NCBI RefSeq assembly: GCF_001602525.1
Contig: NZ_LSYT01000010.1
Location: 1-64,000, forward strand
Reading direction: 5' to 3'
Source of the DNA: Flavobacterium chilense
GTDB taxonomy: Bacteria > Bacteroidota > Bacteroidia > Flavobacteriales > Flavobacteriaceae
DNA length: 64,000 bases
Numbering within the stretch: position 1 is the first letter of the stretch; each line of letters starts with the position of its first letter. The position numbers were made by a program, and so were the translations under genes. Below the pieces are notes generated by a model, which saw only the letters and a list, made by a program, of their open reading frames with translations, had not been told where the DNA came from and did no database searches. This document shows, piece after piece, positions 1 to 9,017 of the stretch.

Positions 1-3000
1 ACATCATCTCCTTTTGGATCTTTTCCTGTAGCAGTGGCTAAATTATATACCATACCGGCATCGATATCTGCCTGGGTTACGGTGTGGACAGCTGTAAATG
101 TTGTGCTGTCTGAAGCTCCAACAGCTAAACTTGCCAATGGCCCTCCGCTTACTACTGCATTGTTATCGGTTACAGTGATGTTGGTCAAGGTTGTATTACC
201 TGTGTTTTTAACAACAAAGGTGTATTTTACCTGATCTCCTACGTTGGTTTTTCCATCACCGTTCACGTCTACAAATGCTCCGTGTTTGGTAATTGAAATA
301 CCTGAGTTTGGATTAGTTGGGATGTCGGTTGGACAACCTGCCGGATTGGTACAAGCCGGATCTGGGTTACCCGGATTCTTTGGATCTTCTGGTGTAGAAG
401 GTACATCTTTTCCGTCTCCATCAACTGTCGCCAGGTTCGAAACTACGCTCACTCCTGTAAGGTCTGCAGCTGTTTTTACTACAAAACTGTAACTTCTGCT
501 GGCGCCTACTGCAAGGTTGGTATCTGTAAAGCTTACAGTGCTGCCTGTTAGTGTTCCGCCACTTACATAAGTGGTATGGGCCGGTAGGGCATCACTTACT
601 GTTAGGGTATTGATGGTGGCACTTCCGGTATTTTTTACCGTAATGGTATAGGTTAAATTTTCATTGGCTTCTGCTTTGCCATTGTTGTTGGCATCGGCTA
701 CGGTTTTAACGACTGTGAACTGAGGCGCTGTATCGGTTGGGATGTCGGTTGGACAACCTGCCGGATTGGTACAGGCCGGATCTGGGTTACCCGGATTCTT
801 TGGATCTTCTGGTGTAGAAGGAACATCTTTTCCGTCTCCGTTTACTGTCGCCAGGTTCGAAACTACGCTCACTCCTGTAAGGTCTGCAGCTGTTTTTACT
901 ACAAAACTATAACTTCTGCTGGCGCCTACTGCAAGGTTGGTATCTGTAAAACTTACAGTACTGCCTGTTAGTGTTCCGCCACTTACATAAGTGGTATGGG
1001 CCGGTAGGGCATCACTTACTGTTAGGGTATTGATGGTGGCACTTCCGGTATTTTTTACCGTAATGGTATAGGTTAAATTTTCATTTGCCTCGGCTTTTCC
1101 ATTGTTGTTGGCATCGGCTACGGTTTTAACTGTCGTAAAAGCTGTACAATCGTTAACCGTTACAGTTACTTTTTTTCTAGGACTTTCGCAGAAGTCTGTT
1201 CCCTGTACTGTTACATAATAGTCTTTTGTTGATGTTACTGCTGGCGAATATTTTGCTCCTGTATACAAAGCAACAGTTGCCACTGCATCATTATACCAAT
1301 TAAATATAGGATTTTCGATGTTAGTAGTGGCTGCCTCAAGAGTCGCTGTACTGCCTTTGCATATTGTTACATCACTAACCGTGAGATCTGAAATTCCAGC
1401 CGGTTTGTTCACTTTAACTGCTGCTGGCAATGAAGATGCCAGGCAATTAAATTTGCGGGATGCAATATTCGTTGGTGCCCCTACAACAACTCTGTAAAAT
1501 CCTTCCTGAACAGATGATTGGTTCAAAACTGCTGTATTTGCCCCGCTTACTGCTGTCCATGAATCCCATGAAGTTAAATCATTAGTTGGACTGTAATACC
1601 ATTGATAAGAAGGAGTTGAACCAAATGTACCATCATCAACATAAGAAGCTGTCAGGCTTAATTTGTCATCTTCACAATATTTTGCAGCCAATCCGCTTAT
1701 GGTTACAGGTGGTGTACAAGCATGTATTTCTATATCATCTAAAGCAAAATCATTTCCTGTACCTCCACTAACATTATTAATGATACGTAAACGTAAATCA
1801 TCCATATCTACTGGCACTGTAAAATTGAATCCGTATTGTACCCATTTAGCATTATTAGCCGGGATATCTCCTGTATAATATTTTGTTACAACACTGCCAT
1901 CAACAGGGTTTTCTAAAACAAATGTCAAATTAGGTTTAATGGTATTATTGTTCTTATATACATTGGCAATCCATGTTGAGAAATACAGTTTAGTTCCTGA
2001 ACAAAGTTTACCTAAATTTGCCTGATAAAATTGTGCTGGTGGATAATCAGCATTTATCTGTAATGAATATCCTTTAGTAGGGTCTCCAAAAGAAGTATGA
2101 TCGTCTATATTGTGAATCCATGCCGGATGGTTTTCTCCTGCTATCTTTGTAATAATATATTGTCCATCATCAGGATGCCCATCATTAGGATAGATACCCC
2201 CACTAATTGCATTTGCTATTTGTGTAGCATTAACATAACTCAGACCTACTACCTGAGCTATTCCTGAAGATTTAACAAGAGGATCTGAAGAATTATTTCC
2301 TCCAAAATCTTCTTTATATAGTAATGATCCTGTAGTTGCACATTGATCAGGATTAATGATGCCACAAGCATTGCTTAAATAAACGTTTACCTGTTTTGCG
2401 GCTGCTTTATTTTCAAGTATTCCTGTACCTTGTACTGTAACAAAGTAGGTTAAAGCTGCAGAAGATACCGGAGCAATAAAACTCGTGGTGTTGGTACTTG
2501 TTCCTGCTATTGTTGTTAATGAAGCATTACTATACCATGTGAATATAGGACTGCTAACTGTTGTGCTGGTTGCTGTTAAAGCTGCGGATGTATTAGGACA
2601 AGCTGATACATCAAATACATCTAAATCAGCTAATGTTGCTGTACAAGAACCAACTGTAACGGGTAATGTAGCTGTTGCAGTACATCCGCCTCCGGCACTT
2701 GAGGCTGTATATATAATATTGGCATTTCCTACTGTCAATGCAGTTGCAAATCCTGTTATAGAATCTATAGATAGTACAGCTGAATTACTACTACTCCATT
2801 TTCCTCCTGCTGGCGTTGCTGCCATAGTTGCAGTACCGCCTATACAAGTAGGTACTGATCCTGTTGTACTAATAGTTGGTGTAGTTGGTGGTGTATCTAA
2901 GGTAACAGCTAATGTTGATGTAAAATTACATCCCGCCGCAGATGTTACGGTTATTGCATATGTACCTGCATTTGCAGATGTAAATGAAGGAATAGTTAAA

Positions 3001-6000
3001 GTTGTTGATGTTGCATCAAGACCTGCTGTAAATGGTGTACCATTTAAAGTCCATACAATACTATTGATAGGGCCAATAGGTGCTACACTAATTACAGCCT
3101 GTTGTCCTTCGCAAACAGCAGGTGCAGGTGTTATAGTTAACAAACTTGTTGCCGAAGTGCTTAACATTGTAAGTGTTTCTTCGATACTGATACAAGCTCC
3201 AATTATTTTAACATCATAATCTCCGGCTGTAAGACCCGGGAATTCATTTGAGGTTTGTGCAGCAGAATACGTAGCTGAACCTTTAGGTTTATATTGATAA
3301 GTAAAAGGTCCTGCTCCGATAGCATTTACAATTAATGTACCTGTAGTTCCAGAACATACTACCCCACCAGAATTGGTTTTATCTAATGTTAAAGTACCTC
3401 CATCTACTATTGTGATTGTTTTTTCTATTGGGTAGCCCGAAGACAAACATTCTCTGTCATTATACATGAAATACTCCGGATATACGCCTATTTTATAAGT
3501 TCCTGCTGGTAATGTATAAAGTGGTGTTCCAGTTGAACTAAGTGCAGGGAAGCTAAATTGAGTTCCGTCCTGTGGCATCATTACTTCAGAATCTTTACCA
3601 GTAGGACCTGTATAAGCAGGTGGACCAGATATAATTTCTGCATGTGCATTTGCAAAGATATTATCAGTCATACCAGGACCATTATCAGTATCATAAGTAT
3701 GAAATACTTTACCGTTTCCGTCGACACCTGTTATAGAGCCATAAATAGCATGGTTAGAACCACTCGCACAACCTGTATACCACAATTTGTCCAGCTCATA
3801 AGATACAATAGGGGCAACAACATTTCCAGTAATTGTTTGATTTCTGCAAATACCTCCTGCTCCATCGCCATAAGCAACATTCAGTGTGTAATTACCGGCA
3901 GGAAGATCCTTAAATATTGTTGTATAACCATAAACCCCTGTACTGCTTGTTTGCACATAAGGAGCCGGAATAGGGCTTAAAGCAGCTGGTGCACTGGTAA
4001 TCGTATAGGTAATAGGAAACGGTCCTGCTCCTATAACACCTGTTATACTTATATTTACCTTGCCCAAAGTACATCCTTGTGATATCTGAGTCTGGACATC
4101 CTGAGTTACAGGCTTGTATTTGTATTTACCTCCAGGAGAAGTAGCCGTAATATTATATAAATGACCTATAGCATCTTTGGCTGTTATATAGTAAGTTCCC
4201 GCAGGTACGCCAGGAAGCGCGTACGTCCCTTGAGTCGAATCTGTCCAATCAGGGAAAGTGTATACTTTTGATGGGTCGTTTGCATCAGTTACCGTTATAT
4301 TTGTTATAGGAAAACATGGTCTTGTATTCCATTGTACCATTAAAGCCAATCCTCCGGATGCACACATATCTGGAGATGCATAGCTATCTGTAGTTACAGA
4401 AATTGCCGGATTCTGAATGTTGACCCAAGCAGAATTAATATAGGTACCTGTACATGGGTTTAATATTCTAATACGATATTGGGTTGGGGTAAACGGAGTA
4501 TAAGCTACATCCAAACTTGTATCTCCCGGTGGCAAAATCGTGTAACTTGTTGTAACAGCAGGTGATCCTGTAGTAAAATCCAGTATGTAAGTCAGTTTAC
4601 TAGTGTCTGCTGTAATAGGGGTAACACCATCAGCTTTATATAGTTCGATATAGGGTGTAATAGCCCACAAATCTAATGCCATATGATTACAATCGCTGCC
4701 ACGACCAAAATAGGTTTGTGCATTACGTATTTTAACTGAACCTAAAGCAGAAAGATCAAGACCTGTAACTTTTACATTATCTTCCCACACTGTTGTATTA
4801 CAAGCATCTTTGGCATATGCAGTATATGTTCCCGGAGGTACTCCTGTAAAAGTTACAGTACCAAGAGAGTTTGTCTCTGATGCTATTGTAGTACCTCCAC
4901 TATTAACAATCCAATAGTCTACTGGCTGCTTTCCTAATGTGGAGCCGTAAGTAATTGTACCTGCACCTCCACAACCCGTACCGCCTGACACTGTTATTGG
5001 AGTTAATTTTAACTGTTTATATGGTGAAGTAACTGTTACTGGTGCTGATGTTAAACCAGCAGCTCCAGTAGTACCATCATAAATTGTAACTGTATAAGTA
5101 CCCGGAATCAGGTTATCAAATATATTAGCTGTTGGTCCGGTTACTGGTCCAACAGAAACTCCTGTTGTTGTATTGGTAAGTTTATATTGTGCCACTAGCG
5201 GATCTACTGTCCAGGAAGTAGAAGCCGTAACACTACAATCGCTTGCACAGGTACCATTTGTACCTGCAACTGTAATACTTGGTCCTACTGCTGTTATAGC
5301 TACCGGTTTAATGTCTGTACAACCACCTGTAGCAGTTGCTTTTATATAATACGTTTTATTGCCAGTGATCGTCACAGCACTTGGTGTAGTTACTGGTATA
5401 GTACATGCCGCATCTGTATAATAATCTAACGTAGCAATATTCGTGCTTCCTGCTGTAATAGCAGCCACCGTTAGATTTACAGTCGTTCCGGAAGTTACTG
5501 TAGCCGGGTTTGTAATAACCAATGCAGGTACTGGATTTACTGTTACGGTTATTTTTTGTTTAGGCAAAATACAGCCGCTTGCAGATGTTCCTTGTACATA
5601 ATAATCTGTTGTTGTGGCAGGGGTTACCATAGCTGATGCCAATACTGTTGTCTGGTCAGCAGCATAGTAAATATAAGACGCGACACCGCTTACGGCATTG
5701 GCAAGGTTTACAGTAGTTCCTGCACAAACTGCAGCAGGATTTGCAACTACTAAGTTAAGATCTGTAGCTACAGTTAATGCAATAGTAGATGTTACTGAAC
5801 AACCTGCAGCAGATGTAGCCTCTACGGTATAGCTGCCGTTGTTTGTCGTTGTAAAATTAGTAATATCTATATGATCTAATGCAGCACCTTGTTGGATAGT
5901 ACCATCTGGCAATGTCCATTGATAATTGGTAACTGGACCAATTGGTATCGTTTTTAATTTAACAGAACCTCCTGAGCAGACACTGCCACTTGTAGCGCCC

Positions 6001-8345
6001 TCTACTGAAAGCAACGAAATTGTTTCTGCTATTGATACAGTCAAATCTTGAGTAACGGTATTATTACATTGGTCTTTTACCGCCACTGTATATACTACAC
6101 CTGCAGTTAATGCTGGGAAAACATTACTGGCTTGAAATGCACTGTAACTAGTATCCGGATCACCTTTCTTTTTATAAGCATATTGCAAAGGTGCTGAAGT
6201 ACCTGTTGCTACTACAGTCAAATTACCCTTAGTAACTCCTGAACAAACCAAACCTCCAGAATGCTGTACATCTACTACTGGTAAGGAATAACGATCAATT
6301 GTGATAGTTTGACTGTCCGAATAACAATTTGGATCGACATACTGCCCTTTAGCTGGCGCAATTCTTATAGTATATGTACCCGGATTTATGTTAGTCCAAA
6401 GGTAATTTATACTATTTTGAGACTGGCGTTTAACAACTGTGCCACTTGCATCAATAAGACTAATCCAAACCCCATCTGCAGTGCTAGAACTAGCCGGAAC
6501 AGGGTTTCCTGCCATATCTGTGTAATAATATGGAATGTTAAGATCGTACACACCACAACCATTAACATTAGTAACAGAGGTTACATTTCCTAAATGCAAG
6601 CCTTTATAATTTTGTGTGTTATCGAAATTTGTAATGGGTACCGTTCTACAAGGACCAGCTCCAGTGTCACCAAACGCAAGTGTAAAGCTATAGGTACCAT
6701 AAGGAAGATAATAACCAAATGGATAAGTAATTTGTGTTGACCCATCCAGATTTTTATCGGTTGTATTATTTACTGTAACACTCTTGCCTACCATAGAAGC
6801 GGGACCAGATGTGACAGTAAACGTAACAGGGAAAGGACCAGTATTTGTTTTACCTATACCATAATTAAAATCATAAAGTCTTCCCGTAAAACCGCAATTA
6901 TTAGAAGCTAAACTATTTCGAGGATTTGGGCTCATTGCAAACGCTGGCAACACTGGTGATGGCACCACATATGTTCCCGATATTGTAAGTCCCTTTGCAT
7001 CTGTCATGATTATTTTAAGCGTATGACCAGGAATAAAACCAGTAACATCCCCAGTAGTATATGTGCTTGTTATCTTATAAGAAGTGGCACCAAACGAAGG
7101 GTCGGCTAACAAGGTATTACCAGCTGTTTGATCATACACTTCTATTTTCATTGGCATACAAGTTAAGTTATCACCAGCATTATTGGCAGTCACTTGCAAA
7201 CCAGTATTAGTTACACTACAATTGTCACTGTATGTATAGTTCATTGACCCAGTTAAACCATTAAAGGCTTTATAGGAGTAAGTTGCAGTAGCTGTAACAA
7301 AGTGATCACACCCATTTCTAAATTGAAAAGTAAAGTCAACATTTGCATTAGTTGTTAACGTGAATGGTACAGATGCAGGCATATCAGAGGCAACCCAAGC
7401 CGACCAATTACCATCAGGTGTCCCCACCCTATACTCTATATCTTTTTGATATATATTTAAGATTTTACCTGATGCATTTTTCATTGTGCAGCTAAAAACA
7501 GTTATCCCAGGTGTTGGGGTTACTGTCATCATATCACAACCACTATTTTCTCTAAAATATACATTGGGGCTTGGGCTACCTGTTGAAAGAATTGTTGCGC
7601 TCAAAGAAGTTCCGGTCGAAACATCATCATAATTAGTTACTGTTATTCCTCCAGCCGCACTTGTCATTGTATTACCACAAGCATCTTTTACTTCTACAGA
7701 ATAGGTTCCTACGGGTACACTGGTAAACCTATTTGAACTCTGTGGCCCCATAACAAGTGCTCCTGTAGTCTTATTAATCAAAGAATAAGACAGAGGAGCA
7801 TTGCCTCCTGTAGCGTTTACAATTAGTATCCCTCTAGGTCCACATACAGGTGTGGTCAAATTATCATAAGTAGGTACTACCGAAGAAATAGAAATACTTG
7901 TATAGCTGTAATTGATGGTTACACTTTGTGTAATTGGTGTTCCATTAGTATTATCATCCCAAACTTGTACTGTATAAGTACCATTGGCCAAGCCTGGAAA
8001 ACTACTGCCCGGACCAGGGATTGTATAGGTAGACGGCCCTCCAAGTAACGCATACTGCACTGGACCAGTTGCACCCGATACTGTTACATCAATTATGCCA
8101 CCGTTAATACAACCAGTAGTCGATGTTACCACACTAATTGTAGGCCCTACAGTTGTTTCAAAAAATAAAGTACTGTTATGTTTAGACAACATAGCATAGA
8201 CACTCTCAACGTCCTTTTTGCCAGTAGTCCAGTGTTTCGGATCACTCCAATCTTTCTTACTTTCTGTATGATAATGCGTAGTGGCTCTGGTGTTTAGGGA
8301 AACCAGTAAAAAAAGAGCCAATAAAATAAAGTACTGTTTTTTCAT
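1..8345 (-). CDS. Giant SprB-like secreted surface adhesin, 5' part (runs off left edge)
   Basis: About 2,780 codons are visible, read from an ATG at 8345 to the window edge. I checked the frame at the start and near 240-300 and it agrees. Residues 1-23 are a signal peptide (MKKQYFILLALFLLVSLNTR, then ATT). The body is a chain of small beta-sandwich modules. Near the N-terminus these are SprB-like repeats (pattern CxxGxIxVTVSGATGPVQYAL followed by FPGLANGTYTVQVWD). A jelly-roll-like module lies at about 1720-2370, then Ig-like modules, then DUF11-type repeats at 1-1140 with signatures such as LTYTITVKNTGSATI. SprB-type proteins are exported by the type IX secretion system and act as mobile adhesins in gliding. 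The C-terminal sorting domain, which would settle export, is outside the window. Function as an adhesin is inferred from architecture. A TAGTTTTG -7 box lies at 8414-8421 (minus). Confidence 0.85.
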   Translation of the reverse strand, partial: MKKQYFILLALFLLVSLNTRATTHYHTESKKDWSDPKHWTTGKKDVESVYAMLSKHNSTLFFETTVGPTISVVTSTTGCINGGIIDVTVSGATGPVQYALLGGPSTYTIPGPGSSFPGLANGTYTVQVWDDNTNGTPITQSVTINYSYTSISISSVVPTYDNLTTPVCGPRGILIVNATGGNAPLSYSLINKTTGALVMGPQSSNRFTSVPVGTYSVEVKDACGNTMTSAAGGITVTNYDDVSTGTSLSATILSTGSPSPNVYFRENSGCDMMTVTPTPGITVFSCTMKNASGKILNIYQKDIEYRVGTPDGNWSAWVASDMPASVPFTLTTNANVDFTFQFRNGCDHFVTATATYSYKAFNGLTGSMNYTYSDNCSVTNTGLQVTANNAGDNLTCMPMKIEVYDQTAGNTLLADPSFGATSYKITSTYTTGDVTGFIPGHTLKIIMTDAKGLTISGTYVVPSPVLPAFAMSPNPRNSLASNNCGFTGRLYDFNYGIGKTNTGPFPVTFTVTSGPASMVGKSVTVNNTTDKNLDGSTQITYPFGYYLPYGTYSFTLAFGDTGAGPCRTVPITNFDNTQNYKGLHLGNVTSVTNVNGCGVYDLNIPYYYTDMAGNPVPASSSTADGVWISLIDASGTVVKRQSQNSINYLWTNINPGTYTIRIAPAKGQYVDPNCYSDSQTITIDRYSLPVVDVQHSGGLVCSGVTKGNLTVVATGTSAPLQYAYKKKGDPDTSYSAFQASNVFPALTAGVVYTVAVKDQCNNTVTQDLTVSIAETISLLSVEGATSGSVCSGGSVKLKTIPIGPVTNYQWTLPDGTIQQGAALDHIDITNFTTTNNGSYTVEATSAAGCSVTSTIALTVATDLNLVVANPAAVCAGTTVNLANAVSGVASYIYYAADQTTVLASAMVTPATTTDYYVQGTSASGCILPKQKITVTVNPVPALVITNPATVTSGTTVNLTVAAITAGSTNIATLDYYTDAACTIPVTTPSAVTITGNKTYYIKATATGGCTDIKPVAITAVGPSITVAGTNGTCASDCSVTASTSWTVDPLVAQYKLTNTTTGVSVGPVTGPTANIFDNLIPGTYTVTIYDGTTGAAGLTSAPVTVTSPYKQLKLTPITVSGGTGCGGAGTITYGSTLGKQPVDYWIVNSGGTTIASETNSLGTVTFTGVPPGTYTAYAKDACNTTVWEDNVKVTGLDLSALGSVKIRNAQTYFGRGSDCNHMALDLWAITPYIELYKADGVTPITADTSKLTYILDFTTGSPAVTTSYTILPPGDTSLDVAYTPFTPTQYRIRILNPCTGTYINSAWVNIQNPAISVTTDSYASPDMCASGGLALMVQWNTRPCFPITNITVTDANDPSKVYTFPDWTDSTQGTYALPGVPAGTYYITAKDAIGHLYNITATSPGGKYKYKPVTQDVQTQISQGCTLGKVNISITGVIGAGPFPITYTITSAPAALSPIPAPYVQTSSTGVYGYTTIFKDLPAGNYTLNVAYGDGAGGICRNQTITGNVVAPIVSYELDKLWYTGCASGSNHAIYGSITGVDGNGKVFHTYDTDNGPGMTDNIFANAHAEIISGPPAYTGPTGKDSEVMMPQDGTQFSFPALSSTGTPLYTLPAGTYKIGVYPEYFMYNDRECLSSGYPIEKTITIVDGGTLTLDKTNSGGVVCSGTTGTLIVNAIGAGPFTYQYKPKGSATYSAAQTSNEFPGLTAGDYDVKIIGACISIEETLTMLSTSATSLLTITPAPAVCEGQQAVISVAPIGPINSIVWTLNGTPFTAGLDATSTTLTIPSFTSANAGTYAITVTSAAGCNFTSTLAVTLDTPPTTPTISTTGSVPTCIGGTATMAATPAGGKWSSSNSAVLSIDSITGFATALTVGNANIIYTASSAGGGCTATATLPVTVGSCTATLADLDVFDVSACPNTSAALTATSTTVSSPIFTWYSNASLTTIAGTSTNTTSFIAPVSSAALTYFVTVQGTGILENKAAAKQVNVYLSNACGIINPDQCATTGSLLYKEDFGGNNSSDPLVKSSGIAQVVGLSYVNATQIANAISGGIYPNDGHPDDGQYIITKIAGENHPAWIHNIDDHTSFGDPTKGYSLQINADYPPAQFYQANLGKLCSGTKLYFSTWIANVYKNNNTIKPNLTFVLENPVDGSVVTKYYTGDIPANNAKWVQYGFNFTVPVDMDDLRLRIINNVSGGTGNDFALDDIEIHACTPPVTISGLAAKYCEDDKLSLTASYVDDGTFGSTPSYQWYYSPTNDLTSWDSWTAVSGANTAVLNQSSVQEGFYRVVVGAPTNIASRKFNCLASSLPAAVKVNKPAGISDLTVSDVTICKGSTATLEAATTNIENPIFNWYNDAVATVALYTGAKYSPAVTSTKDYYVTVQGTDFCESPRKKVTVTVNDCTAFTTVKTVADANNNGKAEANENLTYTITVKNTGSATINTLTVSDALPAHTTYVSGGTLTGSTVSFTDTNLAVGASRSYSFVVKTAADLTGVSVVSNLATVNGDGKDVPSTPEDPKNPGNPDPACTNPAGCPTDIPTDTAPQFTVVKTVADANNNGKAEANENLTYTITVKNTGSATINTLTVSDALPAHTTYVSGGTLTGSTVSFTDTNLAVGASRSYSFVVKTAADLTGVSVVSNLATVDGDGKDVPSTPEDPKNPGNPDPACTNPAGCPTDIPTNPNSGISITKHGAFVDVNGDGKTNVGDQVKYTFVVKNTGNTTLTNITVTDNNAVVSGGPLASLAVGASDSTTFTAVHTVTQADIDAGMVYNLATATGKDPKGDD
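317..1130 (-). repeat. 420-bp tandem duplication encoding two DUF11-type modules
   Basis: Bases 317-710 recur at 737-1130 with an exact 420-bp offset (140 codons), and only about a dozen or so differences are visible by eye. Each copy encodes one DUF11-like domain plus a linker rich in P, D and N with two cysteines (CTNPAGC). Neighbouring modules at 1-300 and 1140-1700 are much more diverged. This indicates a recent duplication or gene conversion within the adhesin gene. Confidence 0.9.
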
Positions 8346-8956
8346 GAGATTAAATTATTATGCTTTTATTATTCTTTAAGTAACTAAAATTCAAAACTGT
8401 AGGTTTTAATTCGCAAAACTATTTTGAATATAGATTTAGAATAGCCACAAGAAGTTTTTAAAATAATATTTAAAGACACAAAATTTTAATATGTAGGAAA
8501 TAATCCCTTATATATTTTTTTTAATGCTTTTTGACGGTGTTTTTTAACATATAAGCCCAAAAAAGAGTGTGTTTTTATCCCCTTTTTTCTCTGTTAAATC
8601 ATAAAAAAGAGCTCAAATGAGTAAAAAAAGGGCAAAAAAAAGCTGATACAGGAAATTTTGTACCAGCTTTACTCACTCATTTATCGCCAAAAATGACTAA
8701 ACTCTTATTTTTTATAAATTGCCTGCTTTTAATTTAACTTTAAGATTTTATTAATAAGCCTTTTTTATAACTCATAAAACAGGTGTTGAATCTGCTCAAA
8801 AATGGCGTTTTATTTATTTTAAAATACCTGCCTCATTTATAGAAGTGAAATATATTTTCACACCTGGATTATTGCATTCAAAAACCTGTATTTTGAGGTG
8901 TTATAATTGCTTTTATAAATTGTAAATAGCAGGATTAACAATGTTATTCTAAAAGA
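8346..8956. other. Gene-free AT-rich region upstream of the adhesin gene
   Basis: About 610 bp without a credible ORF. It holds the adhesin promoter region (minus-strand TAGTTTTG at 8414-8421, no good -33 partner), an imperfect hairpin near 8640-8670 (AGCTGATAC / GTACCAGCT) and a short inverted repeat GTGAAA / TTTCAC near 8845-8865. Nothing resembles a tRNA or an insertion sequence. Confidence 0.6.
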
Positions 8957-8993
8957 AAACTGCCCGAAAAATACTTTCGGGCAGTTTTTTTTA
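8957..8993 (-). terminator. Rho-independent terminator of hppA (bidirectional shape)
   Basis: Perfect 11-bp stem ACTGCCCGAAA (8959-8969) / TTTCGGGCAGT (8975-8985) with a 5-nt loop. T tracts are present on both sides. It lies 25 bp past the hppA stop on the minus strand. Confidence 0.85.
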
Positions 8994-9017
8994 AGTTTTA
9001 CTTTATATTGTTAGAGC

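Noticed and set aside
317..1130. CRISPR or phage-type repeat explanation for the 420-bp repeat
   Set aside because: The repeats are in-frame coding modules of 140 codons with no spacers.
2485..3219. Long plus-strand open frame of 244 codons with Val/Ala-rich sequence inside the adhesin region
   Set aside because: It is the antisense shadow of the continuous minus-strand repeat protein; the composition mirrors Thr/Ser/Asn-rich repeat codons.
3558..6593. Other plus-strand frames (for example 3558-3980 and 6309-6593)
   Set aside because: Same reason: they lie opposite intact adhesin modules and show no family resemblance.
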